From: Phoronis australis
Lineage: Eukaryota; Phoronida; Phoronidae
NCBI GenBank assembly: GCA_002633005.1
Contig: NMRA01000561.1
Location: forward strand, 188,706 to 252,705
DNA length: 64,000 nucleotides
Reading direction: 5' to 3'
Positions 26,201 to 38,150 of this stretch are shown here, one piece after another. The position numbers were made by a program, and so were the translations under genes. Below the pieces are notes generated by a model that was not told the DNA's origin, ran no database searches, and saw only the letters and a program-made list of their open reading frames with translations. Numbering within the stretch: position 1 is the stretch's first letter; each line of letters opens with the position of its first letter.

Positions 26201-28671
26201 TGTTTGCTCTGATTTTGGTCTTAATGGACGATGGATGCAATGGAGTGGTAAGAATCGTGTGTACAAAACAAACTTAGGTGGCTTATGTATGCGAAAGTTT
26301 CTAAGAAAATCTCTGATACTTGCAATGTGATCAACTTTGTTTCTCATTGAAATATTCTCTCTACATTTCAGAAGACCAACATTCCTAAGTTTGTGATCAA
26401 GGGCAAGCTAGACACATCATGCTGTGTTTTAACCAAGCCTTTTACGGGAGAGGTACCATTGATAGTTTTGGTTTTTGGAAATGAATATCCTGAGTAGGAT
26501 ATAGAGGAGGCCATCCTTAACTCTACCTCCACTCCTTAAGATATTGTTCAGCGAGGAAATTCTGAATTAAGTTTTTAGATTTTTATTTTTGTTTGCTTCT
26601 AAGTCGACTCAGACTTTTTACTTTAATAAGCATTCTGTTGCCACTTTTCATTTTTAAACTAGAAAAGGAAAGATCTTTTTTGTGCTTTGTTTTGAATGGA
26701 CAGATGCTTTGTTTTAACTTCTTGTCCTTAATGTACACATAACTAATTTAAAACAATCTACTAACTATATGAGAATGGTTGACTGAAATTGATGATCTCT
26801 CTCTTTCAGCTTGTTGTGGAGAAATCTGAGCAGCCAATCAAGTCAATAGAGTTACAACTGGTTAGAGTGGAAACTTGTGGCTGCGCCGAGGGGTTTGCTA
26901 AAGATGGTAATAACTATGTGATTTCATTCTTACCTGTGACTTTCATTTGATCACTGTCAGCTGAAGAGGTCGTTTTGAATAATGCTCTCTTGAAACATTA
27001 AAATTTAAAATTTCAAACTTTTGACTGTCTCGGCAAAGGATTGAACTTGCTAACCTTCAGTTGAGAAGCCACCACTGAGAACTGGTCATCAATTGATATA
27101 AATGTTTCATAACTTGTGCGAGAAATAGCTTATTGAAGACCGAACTAGTGATTAATGAATAATACACATTGTAGAAAATGTTACAATTATTTGCACTTGT
27201 TATGCATTGAGAGCATGTGATATTAGCTGGTGAATAGAAAAGAAAATTTTTCAGTCAAAATCTGGTTTATTTTTCATGCATGTCAGATTCAGCGTCTGTT
27301 TGATGTGTATTGTTAAATCCTTGATTACTTTGCCTTTTCTTAAGTGACTGACTGTATTGCAAAATTGTATGTACTTTCATGGCTGAAGTTCTGTCATGAC
27401 AGTGTAACTTCATTTACATCTCCTCACCCTGTCCTTCAGTTTCACTGTGTTCTGTTACATCTCCTCACCTTGTCCTGCAGTTTCACTGTGTTCTGTTACA
27501 TCTCCTCACCCTGTCCTGCAGTTTCACTGTGTTCTAATACATCACCTCAACCTGTCCTGCAGTTTCACTGTGTTCTGTTACATCTCCTCACCTTGTCCTG
27601 CAGTTTCACTGTGTTCTGTTACATCACCTCAGCCTGTCCTGCAGTTTCAGTGTGTTCTGTAACATCTCCTCAACCTGTCCTGCAGTTTCACTGTGTTCTG
27701 TTACATCTCCTCACCTTGTCCTGCAGTTTCACTGTGTTCTGTTACATCTCCTCACCTTGTCCTGCAGTTTCACTGTGTTCTGTTACATCTCCTCTGACAG
27801 CCTGTCCTGCAGTTTCACTGTGTTCTGTTACATCTCCTCAGCCTGTCCTGCAGTTTCACTGTGTTCTGTTACATCACCTCAGCCTGTCCTGCAGTTTCAC
27901 TGGGTTCTGTTACATCTCCTCAGCTGTCCTGCAGTTTCACTGTGTTCTGTTACATCTCCTCACACTGTCCTGCAGTTTCACTGTGTTCTGTTACAGCCAC
28001 TGAGATCCAGAACATACAGATCGCTGACGGTGATGTCTGCCGTGGTCTACTCATCCCCATCCACATGACGTTCCCTCGCCTATTCACCTGCCCCACATTA
28101 GCAACTAATAACTTCAAAGTGGGTGAGTATAGTTTGTGCACCTTATATTTGCTGACCTGGGTCCAGGCTCTAATCTCCTGAATCAAGACTCAAAAGTTAA
28201 CCTGTAACGCTGCAAACTAGTTCTAATTTAGTTTTACTTGAAGCATGACATGCAATTGGTCAGTTTTTGAGGGAATTTCGAAGTTGAGAGATTAGAGTGT
28301 GGGACTAGATGGACTGTAGCATTTGCCTACCTCATTTGTACAATGTACTTAGGAATATTATTTCGTAAATAATGTCAAAAGGATTTCGTATCTCATCATG
28401 TATTAGGCATTTTCTGCTAGAATACATGTACGTGTGGCCAATACTTTCGTCTCCAATTTAGTCATCAAATGTTAGAAACTTGATGCAGTTTTCAGTAAAT
28501 ATTCTTAGTACAGTTTGGTAGGACAACATGTCCAATTACTCAATGTTAGTTACTAAAATTTTAGTATTTTTCTCTGACATGTTTACAGAATTTGAGGTGA
28601 ACATAGTGACTGTGTTTCAAGACGACCATCTTGTGACAGAGAACTTTCCAATCAAACTAGTGCGAGGGTAG
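20255..28671 (+). CDS. VPS26C: VPS26C (DSCR3), retriever complex subunit
   Basis: Eight exons join in phase to 297 aa, the usual length of the vertebrate protein: 20255-20311, 21950-22093, 24374-24523, 25438-25593, 26372-26452, 26810-26906, 27997-28122 and 28589-28671. VPS26C is the arrestin-fold subunit of retriever (with VPS35L and VPS29), which recycles cargo from endosomes to the plasma membrane with the CCC and WASH complexes. Near-invariant blocks are visible: LQLSAKSVGVFEAFYNS, YETYHGVFVNIQ, FTITPETLQ, VELQLVRVETCGCAEG (first residues IELQ here), DATEIQNIQIADGDVCRGL, PRLFTCPTL and the C-terminal NFPIKL. The start (MATTIDIRLKKVNKTY) aligns with the known N-terminus. A candidate ATTAAA poly(A) signal is at 28759. 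Introns 1, 2 and 6 carry the palindrome, transposon and minisatellites listed separately. Confidence 0.97.
20549..21870. mobile_element. 1.3-kb foldback (palindromic) element in VPS26C intron 1
   Basis: The whole segment folds on itself. The outer 270 bp (20549-20820) are repeated inverted at 21600-21870, the middle (CTCTACTGGCACTGCCAG region, 20990-21090) at 21420-21540, and the inner arms (GGTAACTCGCCATTTTA) meet around 21262. The outer ends read GGAACCAC and its near-complement. No ORF of note and no clear target duplication. The left arm is somewhat longer, with an unmatched stretch near 20830-20930. Class unknown; long-inverted-repeat or foldback type. Confidence 0.85.
22584..22979 (+). 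CDS. P2X7 ballast-domain-like protein encoded by the transposon
   Basis: 131 aa from the first ATG (22584). An acidic N-terminal third precedes a YMFEP motif (residues 37-41), then WCKC-x2-C (72-77), MPT (80-82) and ECLCC (85-89), and C121 with downstream His. This order matches the Zn-binding cytoplasmic ballast domain of vertebrate P2X7 receptors and the many channel-free invertebrate proteins that share it. No membrane segment is present, so it is not a receptor. It ends earlier than the full domain, so it may be truncated. Its role in a transposon is unknown; protein-protein or nucleotide binding are possibilities only. Confidence 0.72.
   Translation: MAGVGDPYHSDSSVSDGDLVHSSGDEEFFHGHSVGGYMFEPEYNEAEYAQAQAAVERNEAATEDRRGDTSWCKCTVCVVMPTSMECLCCSEFDEAKPLLDMVKWTSGTPRTEEQLSHFPECPATHSHWMVT
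23037..23663 (-). pseudogene. THAP-domain DNA-binding protein, interrupted by one stop
   Basis: From the ATG at 23663 the first 94 codons encode a complete THAP zinc finger: C5-x4-C10, W36, C60-x2-H63 followed by F, and the closing IPSV box that corresponds to AVPTx in the family. THAP domains bind specific DNA and occur in P-element and Kolobok-type transposases. A TAG at 23379-23381 then ends the ORF, but the same frame continues for about 113 more codons (Ser/Thr/Pro-rich, acidic, no Met needed) to a stop at 23037-23039. I read this as one ORF broken by a point mutation. A 94-aa THAP-only product or an unspliced intron are alternatives. It may bind the element's own inverted repeats. Confidence 0.75.
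24010..24352. repeat. 19-bp minisatellite just upstream of VPS26C exon 3
   Basis: About 17-18 copies of a TTGTTTGTATTGACTTACC-type unit, ending some 20 bp before the exon 3 acceptor (cattt-cag, exon from 24374). Each unit contains TTGAC, which fits a loose branch-point consensus; on the opposite strand each holds GTAAGT. Confidence 0.92.
27427..27996. repeat. 41-bp minisatellite running into the VPS26C exon 7 acceptor
   Basis: About 14 copies of a 41-bp unit (tgttctgttacatctcctca core with tcctgcag). The last copy ends in gttctgttacag, which is the acceptor of exon 7 (27997). In the internal copies the matching spot reads gttacat, so AG is lost, but each still holds a tcctgcag acceptor-like string. 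Long + frames here come from the repeat. Confidence 0.93.
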
Positions 28672-30215
28672 TCATTTCGTGGTTTGGACTGAGGATTTGG
28701 AGTGTAGTTCCTGAAGTATGTCGACCATGGCTGGAGTGCAGTTTGATGTGTATTAAGCATTAAAATTATGGTCTTTATGCAATTTGAAAAAACAAATTGG
28801 AATTTTTTTTAAGAATTTAGTAGTATTTGCCCTGGATGTTAATCTAAAATCACATGTAATTCTATCTCAGATGACATGGCTTCTTCACTATGAAGCCAAC
28901 AACAGTATAAATAATTATGTGCAAGTTGGAACGCTTATTTTTGCCAATATCGTGAAAAGTTATCCCCGACTTATATAGGGTCAGGTTACGATTGCGACGC
29001 TGACTTACAATGCCCCAGGAGGATTATAGTTTTAAAAGCACCAGAGTGTAATCAGTGTGTGCATTTGTGGGCACCAGGATGGGGAAACCTTGGTGGACAC
29101 AGCAGGAATGGTGAGCTCTGCCTGGCAATGTTGGTGATTTTTACACAGCCAGGATTGAAGTGAAGTCATGATGACTCTGAAGAAATGCAAACCCACAGTG
29201 AGGTGACCATCAATTTATGCTGCAGGGCAAACAGTGGGCAGACTTAACATTTTGTACAATCGTGTTCCAGCTTGCATTTTTGTCACGTTAACAAAACTAT
29301 GTGTGTGACGTCAATATACTGGGCTATAATATGTATCATGTAAGAATTGATGAATGATGCAACTTGTTTTGATTGTTAAAGAATTATGGTGCTATACGTC
29401 AGTTTCCTGCTTGAGATTGTTGAACATATTGAGACTGTATTATGTAAATAAGTGATCATGTGTAGCTTACTGTACATCATTTTCATGTTTTGTGATGAAT
29501 TATGAATGCACAAGATGACTACACTTTTCACTGAGTGAACTGGTTATTGGATCGTTTTGAAAGCTGTAAGGTACTAGCAACATTTGCAAAAGTGTACAAA
29601 ACATACATTTCTTGAACCCCCCTCCCAACGACTATACTATACTAAATTGTTCAAAACATCCATTAGAAAAATGCTCATCTAAGAATCATTTCAATATTCT
29701 ATGTGGTTAAAAACTTATATAAAAAGAAAAATTGTTTAGTTTTGTCATTATTTCTACGGCGTAAAAAGTGCCTGCAGGCTGCAAACATGGACCCACTCCC
29801 TCCTTGTAATGTTTGTTTTGTTCGATCGTGGTGATAATTGTGAATAGTCTTGAAGTCACGTTTATGTATCAAGAAGATATTGGCTTCTAGTTCACTTAAT
29901 GGGGTGAAACACAGAAAAATGGTGTACTGTAGCCATAGTTACTGATTTTCGATAAAAGTTTATTATTCAACGAAAATGTATAAATATGGGTATAACATGC
30001 AAAGAAAATAAAAATGATTACAAAAGTAATCCGTAACTTCATTTTTGCTAAAGAGTTTAACATCCTTAACAGTAATACAGAGTAGAGCACAGTGAATGAA
30101 AATCACTTCCAATAACTATAATACCTTTCATACAACAGTACAGCAGCCAAAATACAGAGGCATGGTTTATTATGTTTCTCGACTACCATTGCCTCTAATT
30201 GATATTCGTTAAATG
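28672..30215. other. Tail-to-tail interval between VPS26C and BAG1
   Basis: This holds the VPS26C 3' UTR and the BAG1 3' UTR. On the minus strand AATAAA at 29959-29964 is a candidate BAG1 poly(A) signal. No other gene is seen. Confidence 0.5.
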
Positions 30216-33200
30216 TCAGTTGTTAAGAACTAAATTCTTCATCGCTTGTTCGGAGTGTACTGACAGATCATCACATTTTTGTAAATGTTTCTGAAAGAAA
30301 AGAAAGTAAGACCTATATTATGAAGTCAAAATATGACATATGCTAGCTCCAGTCAAAAGATGGCCATTTTTAATTCCTTGATATAAAATGACCTCACCAC
30401 TCGATAGCTGTTCTCCATACTATGAAAACAAAATTAAATATGCACTATTACGTGTGTCACAAGATGGTAATAGAGCATTTGGTGGTCAGCGTTTAGCACC
30501 ACACATAATTCACCCGCCTACATCTAGGATTGAATGCAGTGAGATATCACTGCATTATCTTATTAATTGCTTACAACTATTAAATTACCGTGGCAACGCA
30601 CACCGGGATATTCAAATAATTCCTGCAAAATGTCGAATGCAACAAAATGTAAATGAACATTACAATTAAAACAAAAATCGTGTCTTGTCTTTGTGAACTC
30701 AGCCTGTCACGCACACCAGAATTTGAACTCCGGTGAAGTGAAAGTTTCCCACGTGATGTTGCAACACAAAAGAATAAGAGGGTCCTGAACAGAGATCTTC
30801 ATTGTCCTGGAGGTAGGAAATCCCATTTGACACATTGGTCTCATTTTAGAAATACCCAGCTGATTCTGAACGGATGTTGTAGCACTGTGAGTAAATACCG
30901 CGAGATTGCAATGTTGCATGATGTTTTATAACTACAGCAAGTGGCTGAGCAGGTAGAAGGGCTCAAACATCCTGAAACTCCACACTGAATTCTGTGCTAA
31001 ACAACTGCAGTTAATCAAAATGCCTTTTCCGTGGATCCACTTTTCCGTATATAACTTCAAAAGAGACATGACATCCAACCTAATTTTACCACAGTCCAGT
31101 GTGGACAAGGTGCACAGCCAGGTGGAATTAGTATAGTTTGGTAGCAGCCCTTCGTTAACAAAAACTTCGTTGAAAACGCGACTAAACCTTTTGTTTGAAA
31201 GCTTAATACTGAGTTGTATCAAGCTTTCTAACAAAAAGTTTAGTTGTGTGTTCAGCGAACAAGGTGGAACTGATAACATTTCATGAACAGTCTCCATAGT
31301 CATGGCAATAATGAACATATTAAACTAATATTCTATTATTTCTTGCCATGCTTATGTCTGCTTCAGGCACACTGTTAACACAGCCAAACCCCATGATAGT
31401 CCTTCAGAGTACTATGGATAGAACTTTTGGAAGGAGAACCACGGAATTTAAGACGGACCTACACAAACTTCGACCCCCCATCAGTGCATTATCCCTTTTA
31501 GTACCTGAATCTTATCCACCATTTTTTTCCTCTCCGCCCTAGCCTTAGTATTGCCTTCCCCGACATTCAGACCATCTAGTCGTTCCAACAACTTCATGTT
31601 TCCTTCCGCCAGTCCAGATAGCTGTGTTGACAACATCTTGCCTAGGTCAGTGGCTGTGCCTTTTGGAATGAAACCCTGAAATATGTGTGCGAGCAGTGAA
31701 AGTAAGTGGACTCATAACAGCAGCAATGAGATACATGAGATACATGTTTGACACTCGTGCGAATCTTTCTTAATGGTATTACGTAGTAAACAACCTTGTA
31801 TCAACAAGTTTGTAGACAGGGATTATGTTCAACTCTTTTAAGGTACTATTCAAACCAGTCACAGGGTAATATTCCACTACATGGCGCCCTGGCCGTAGTG
31901 GTACTGGCAGGCCGCCAGGGATTGCGAGAGCAAGGTGAGTTCGGTGAAAACTTTTTGAAAATTTGGACTCCCAGTTCTGGAATCCTGACTGTATAAACCC
32001 CTGCAGGATATTTGGAAAAAATGCAGGTGGTATCACAGCATTCCAAGATCGCAGTGCCATGATGCATTTGCTGTAGGGACAGAATCCATTACAGGATACT
32101 TGCAAAACTTTCCAGTTTCAATTCAAAACCAATCCATGGTAAAAAGAAGAGTTCAGCAATTACTTTAAGCAATCAAACTAGACTTCATTTTTTTTACCAA
32201 ACTTAGCATTGTTTTTAACACTCAGTAGCCTTTGAGAAATGAAATGAATGGAAGTGTTCACAAGTTGGAAGGCGTAGTCAGTCTTATGATTTTCCAGATG
32301 TTCCATGTGGCAACAGATATAAGGATCTGTCACGAAAAGGAAAAGTGCACAATTTTATCTGCCTGGATAACGGGACGAGTTTGTGCTAAGAAGAGGAGGA
32401 AATGCTGTAACACGATACTGTCACGAAAACCATGAAATAGTCATGATACATAACTTAATATTTTGATTTGATAGTATTATTGATATAATTACTTTGCTAA
32501 CAGATTCTTGATGTTTGTAGTTAGGGCTGTTCCAGCAAAATCTGTGTGGGAGGGGGGGGGAAGGCAACTGAAATAAAAATTTATGGGTGGTTGCGTTTGA
32601 CTTAAATTCAAAATGGCTGGTGGTCGTACTTCAAAAAAATTAAAATTTACAGGTAATTGTTGTTTCATTGGGCCATAAATGTTTGATGGTGGGTAATTTT
32701 AGTAAATTTTATAAACAATCCGCACAGAATCAAAAACTGAAACAAAAATGCAACTTGCAAAGAGCGCCGACTTTTTCATTCCCTCCGATCTCCTCATCGG
32801 CATGCCCATAACACCATTTAACCACAGGTGCTCGAATTTCTCGATGGCTAATAACCATATATAAGAAACATATGTTTTCTTAGTAATGAATGACGTTAGT
32901 GGTGATGGAGGAACAGATAAACTCAANNNNNNNNNNNNNNNNNNNNNNNNNNNNNNNNNNNNNNNNNNNNNNNNNNNNNNNNNNNNNNNNNNNNNNNNNN
33001 NNNNNNNNNNNNNNNNNNNNNNNNNNNNNNNNNNNNNNNNNNNNNNNNNNNNNNNNNNNNNNNNNNNNNNNNNNNNNNNNNNNNNNNNNNNNNNNNNNNN
33101 NNNNNNNNNNNNNNNNNNNNNNNNNNNNNNNNNNNNNNNNNNNNNNNNNNNNNNNNNNNNNNNNNNNNNNNNNNNNNNNNNNNNNNNNNNNNNNNNNNNN

Positions 33201-36200
33201 NNNNNNNNNNNNNNNNNNNNNNNNNNNNNNNNNNNNNNNNNNNNNNNNNNNNNNNNNCCCCCCTCCCATACAGATTTTACTGGAACAGCCCTTACTAGTT
33301 TTGTGTGAGTCAGTGGTCTATCCGGTGCAAGCACACGTTTTGATGAACTCTTGAGATACCTGACCATTACCATGTATGGCAAACAACAAAAAAGTTATTA
33401 TGGTTATTGTGAAAGTTCTTAGAGTTGTTTACTGCCATTTTTTGTAAAACTTGGACGTTTAGTGTATGCAGCCCGTACATTTGTAACTTGTATATAAGCC
33501 GTACATCTGTCTAATAAAGACCGTCCTCACTTTGCTGCTGCCAGATAATGTAAGTATGGTGTTCTACACTTAGTTATTACAATCATCTCATTGACTGACT
33601 GAGACACACAACCACACACAGCGCTGCTGCTAAGTTAGACTCTAATTCCTACACTACACAACAAATATACTAAATAAATGTCAAATAGTTACACTTACTC
33701 TCTTCAAACCATCTAACTGGTAACTAATTTCACTAAGTTTTTTCTCATTCTTTTGAAACTCCTGTTGTATTAATATAATCTCCTTTTCTTCGTCTGTCAC
33801 TTCCACACTAGGCTGAAATCAGAGAAATGAAAACAACATCTTGTGAGATTTCAAATCTAACGTTTTTGCTACTGAATTTTGTGGAGGCAGTGTGGCCTGG
33901 TTAAGTGTCTGGCTCCTGTTTTCAAGGTTATGTTTTCAACTTCCACACGACACCACTGATAGACTCTTGAGTCAGGTATCCCGCTCCTCAGTTCAGTCTA
34001 AATTTGTGTACATGCGTTATATGTATAGGTGTGTGTTAGGACATATGTCGAGTCGGAATATCATTTTGTTATCGAATGCCCATTCTACGATGACCTTAGG
34101 AAACGATATTTGCCTGCATGGAGCTACAACAATCCCAATGTTACAAAATTCTCATGACTATGGAGGAAAAAGATCTTATATGGTCAACATGTAAATATGT
34201 TCATTTCGCATTCAAGCGAAGAAGAATTCGGTTTACTTCTAGTGTTTGACACTTACCTTTATTGTATTTGATGATTTGATGATTTGATTGTAACAAGGGC
34301 CGGAGGCCTAGTTATTGAATAAATATATATATGTATAGGACTCTAAATTGAAAAAAAATGTTTCAGGTGTTTGGTGCAATGGGCCTGGCTGAGCATCCTG
34401 TTTACATCTGATGCAGAGGATATCAGACCACCCAGTGCATTATCTTTTTATCACATTTTGCTCAAAATCATAAAGCAAACAACCGAGTGAAAACAGCCAC
34501 ATTATGTTTTTCTAAAACTCCCTCAACCCCACACCCCACGAACCCTCAACCCCTTGACCAACCACTTACAATACCTAAGGCCGGGTTCGGCGTCGTCAAG
34601 TTATCGACTCACCTTCGTCTTCACTGGGTCTGACTGGTATTAAAATACCAGTGTTCACTGTGTGTATTTTTTTAAATTTAAGAGAGTGAATTCTGCAAGT
34701 TTGAAAGCCAAAACTAGGAAAAAAAACGACACAAGAAAATCAAATCAAAGACCTACCAACATTACAAATATCGTTCCCGGTAGAGTGAAATGGACTCGCC
34801 AGCTAATCAGTGATTCGCAGATTCAATTTTTTGGGAGAGTGCGAGGAAACCATGGATATGTAATTTCTTCAGTAAATACAGTTTGAAAAAAAAAACCTTG
34901 AAATAAAAAAGTATCTCAAAGTAACATGGAGTTTATAGTAAACGAGTACACAAAAGAAAGCAAATAATAAAAATGTGAAATTATGTATACACTAGCGTTC
35001 TCTCTACCTAAGTACAGTAGAACAGGGTCATTGGTAGCCGCTCATGGAACTATTTCCATGACAACGTTAGCACACTCACAATCCATCATTTCAAATTATG
35101 TTCTTACACCACCTTCTGTTTTTAACCACCAGCCTTGAGTCAAAGCAAATTCGTATCTTATGGGAAAGTCACTCAGCGATGTAATAAGATTATGAAATTT
35201 GTAAAAAGCGCAGATACCTCTATCGCCGCAGATGTGGGTCGAGGGTTTGTGGGTCGTGAGGATCATAAGGTTTGGGGGTCGAGGGGGGTTTTTGAACATC
35301 TTGTCACAAAAATACAATTTCAACAAAAAAATAATTTGTTTCGAGAAATACTGGACAATAATAGCAGAAATTGATGAAACATGAGAATGCAAATGATACA
35401 AAACCTGTTACCAAGGTGAAAAAACAGTTCAATGCTGAAAGGAATGATTGCACTGAGGACACTGAACAAAACCAAAAAGTGTTTTTTTGGTATTTAAAAT
35501 CACCAATTTCGAACAAATTAATATAACCAAATTTGATCTCGTTTCATTTTTCAAAGGCTTCTAATATTGTTTTGAATGTCATCAATTTTCCCAAACATTG
35601 CTTGATGACAACTAGAACTTTACAATTTTAATAGCCTAGGTTTGCTGCTACTTTCATTTCATGATAAACGCTAGTGCCAATGGAGGCGGTAAAAGTGCAC
35701 CTTCCAACACCTTGCACTTATTGTCACATACCTTTCTGCCGACGAGCATAATTTTACAGCCCTTCGAGATTCCGAGATCACCAAGTAAATCCTTTGGATT
35801 GACAAGAGACTTGCCTGAATAATAACATTCAAAGCTTTAATGACTGATGAAGATGAATTGAGCAAGAATGTATCAAAATTCAATGTTATCACAATATCAA
35901 CATTTTACAAAATGTTTTACCACAAAAATGCGCCGTATGTGTTGACTACTCAGGGCTATGTGCGTATATGAGGAGCTAAATCTGGGAATAGGCGCATGTG
36001 CCTACTACCCGCAAAATAGTAAATTCAAGGAGAAAATAATTGATTAACAAGACTATCTATGAAGATTGACTTGTTCAGTAGAAAACGATGGTTGTTGATT
36101 AGACAAAATGCAAGACAAAAACACACAGTTTTGGACATACACAAGGGATGGACAACTGTGGCTTAGCCACAGTTGGTGCATCCACCAAATATGCAATGTC

Positions 36201-38150
36201 AATATGTTTGCAAAGAAACAAATTATTCTAAATCAGAGTGTCATGGGTCCAAATATGCTCTTAGCAGCTAAGTTTTCTGTTAACGCATAATTAAAAGGCC
36301 AAAGTAAACACAACAAACAAATTTTGTCTAGAGAACTTTCAATTCAGAAAGCATACAGAGATATAAGAGCACACACACACAACATACGTGCACGTACATG
36401 CACACACACACACACGAACACACACACATAGTAACACAAAGGAAAAATAAACACAATCATTCATGTACACACCAGCTTTTAAACTTCTAACTAGCATTTT
36501 ACAAACATTGCAAAGGATAAAAATGGTTTTCATAATCTCAAAAACTTGCCTAAATGTTATAGACTACTTGCTGTTATGAAAGTGGTCACAAATCGTAGTC
36601 CAATTAGAGGTGACCTCTGGGCTTGGAAACAACTGACAGTTCGCTATTGCTCAAGGTCAGGCTCTATAAACTGACAGTTCACTATTGCTCAAGGTCAGGC
36701 TCTATAAACTGACAGTTCACTATTGCTCAACGTCAGGCTCTATAATCTGACAGTTCACTGTTACTCAAGGTCAGGCTCTATAAACTGATAGTTCACTATT
36801 GCTCAACGTTAGGCTCTATAACCTGACAGTTCACTATTGCTCAAGGTCAGGTTCTATAAACTGACTTGTCATGGAATGTCATTTTATGTGCCAAGCATGG
36901 TCTCAGCATTAGCAAACCATTAAACATGTCCAAGCCCACCAATCTGATTTAAGCGTGGTTTGATAAGTTGGCAGAGTTTACAGAGCCTTTTAACTTCCAC
37001 ACACGAATACATTTTATTGCAATGGAAACTGAGACCAATTAGTAGCATTCATGGATACCTTTGAATATCAGTTTCTGTTTATCTATGGGAACCTCTGTGA
37101 CTTGCTCAACATGTTTTGCTAGATGCTCCACCAGGAGGCGCTCACCCTCCTCTTCAGAAGAAAGTCGGACTGTTATGTTGTGCTTCTTATTACCTATAAC
37201 AGACCAAAAGACAAATTTTTGGCTGTAACAGAAGGATATTTGAATAAATATATATGCTGCTTCAATTAAGGTCTAATACAAGTAGATTGTGAAAAATGTT
37301 CGCAACATTACTTGTTATACAGTGACAAAAATGCGAATTAACTTGGTTACAGCTGGTGCTAAAAATTGCCCATTGTGCATTCTGCTACCCAGGTGAATAT
37401 CATGAGCTATGATCATGAGCACTTGCAGGCTTTGAGAAGTATAACAATACAGAGCATCAGCAATTGATCAATCCTTCAATAAACTCTTCTTTTCAAAAGT
37501 TTAAGTACCATTTGAAACAAAATAACATAACTGTTTGTATTAATTTCTACCATTAAACTGCATTCTTGCACAAATTTTAGATTGGCGAAGTCAGTGTCTC
37601 TCAAAACAATGACTTTAACAAAACACAATATCAAGGAGCTGGCGTATGCCACGAGCGCAGCTATTTTGAAGATGTCAACAGGCTTTTCTTCACTGATGCT
37701 ATAAGAACAAAAAAATTGCTAGATTGATCCAAGTACAAGACATTTATTGCAGGAATTGACGATTTTCATGTTTATGTGACCAGAACAGACTAGTTAGTTG
37801 TTGTTTCAATGCTGAATTTCTAAACGACTCATGTATTCAAGCACTCGGCATTTTGATATAAATTCCATGGGCATATGATCGAAAATACTAGACACAAACG
37901 TAGTCGTAAAGACTTAGCTAGTCATGTCAACTTCGACTCTAGGTAATGACCATCGCCTCAGACTCAGAGGCGATGGTCATTGCCTACTTCGACTCAACAA
38001 CTGGAGTCACTAGACGAGCTGATTATTTATCCCGGGCGTGTAGCCAGTATAATTCAAAGTGAAGCAAATGTTCAACAGTTACTTTTTCACTCATTTCCAA
38101 TAAAAAATCCCAACTTCAAACAACAAACCATGAAAAAGGACTAAGTCCAT
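30216..38150 (-). CDS. BAG1: BAG family molecular chaperone regulator 1
   Basis: Six exons join in phase to 199 aa: 38129-38150, 37059-37193, 35732-35814, 33699-33812, 31505-31675 and 30216-30290 (stop at 30216). BAG1 is a nucleotide-exchange factor that binds the Hsp70 ATPase domain through its C-terminal BAG domain and links to the proteasome through a ubiquitin-like domain. Seen: ubiquitin-like domain at residues 1-80 with KQKLIFKGKSL and the GCKIMLVGRK end, then a charged helix (EEKEIILIQQEFQKNEKK) and a BAG three-helix bundle with GFIPKG between helices, ending KNLVLNN. The 22-base first exon is inferred from phase and from LVLFHG matching the family N-terminus; it is the least certain part. 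A stronger upstream out-of-frame ATG exists (38184). Intron 3 contains the assembly gap. Confidence 0.9.
32521..33294. mobile_element. Harbinger-like inverted-repeat element spanning the gap
   Basis: Left end GGGCTGTTCCAGCAAAATCT (from 32524) and right end (to 33291) are inverted copies over about 30 bp, continuing into G/C runs. Both are flanked by TTA (32521-32523 and 33292-33294). A TWA target and a GGG-CTGTT terminus are typical of PIF/Harbinger. The interior is mostly lost to 331 Ns, so any transposase is not visible. In BAG1 intron 3. Confidence 0.65.
32927..33257. other. Assembly gap (331 Ns)
   Basis: Run of N inside the Harbinger-like element. Long ORFs crossing it are artefacts. Confidence 0.99.
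33880..34330 (+). mobile_element. SINE/LINE 3' relic
   Basis: At 34050-34150 a frame reads ESEYHFVIECPFYDDLRKRY followed by a PAWSYNNPN-type run, the ending found after the reverse transcriptase in many invertebrate LINEs. A tail (FAFKRRRIRF) and an A/T-rich 3' end with AAGGGCCGGAGGCCTAG follow. The 5' part (33890-33960, GTGGCCTGGTTAAGTG and a weak B box) could be a tRNA-derived SINE head sharing the LINE tail. Decayed; in BAG1 intron 3. Confidence 0.6.
36365..36432. repeat. (CA)n-rich microsatellite
   Basis: Interrupted CA repeats with ACGTGCACGTACATGC in the middle. In BAG1 intron 2. Confidence 0.9.
36632..36866. repeat. 38-bp minisatellite, about 6 copies
   Basis: Unit of the type CTGACAGTTCACTATTGCTC followed by AAGGTCAGGCTCTATAAA. 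In BAG1 intron 2, about 190 bp downstream of the exon 2 donor. Confidence 0.92.

Noticed and set aside
27344-28068. Long + strand frames of Ser/Cys/Phe repeats
   Set aside because: They come from the 41-bp minisatellite in VPS26C intron 6.
30932-31318. 128-aa minus-strand frame with LLPNYTN, reminiscent of mobile-element proteins
   Set aside because: It lies inside BAG1 intron 5, has no start context or splice partner, and the resemblance is too weak to name.
31779-32105. 108-aa minus-strand frame in BAG1 intron 4
   Set aside because: No recognisable motif; BAG1 exons 4 and 5 join in phase without it.
32699-33382. Long ORFs of up to 227 aa
   Set aside because: They run through the block of Ns.
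37540-37720. Possible minus-strand exon with a hydrophobic stretch in BAG1 intron 1
   Set aside because: An acceptor-like ttcttatag precedes an open frame, but exon 1 and exon 2 of BAG1 already agree in phase and no family match was seen.
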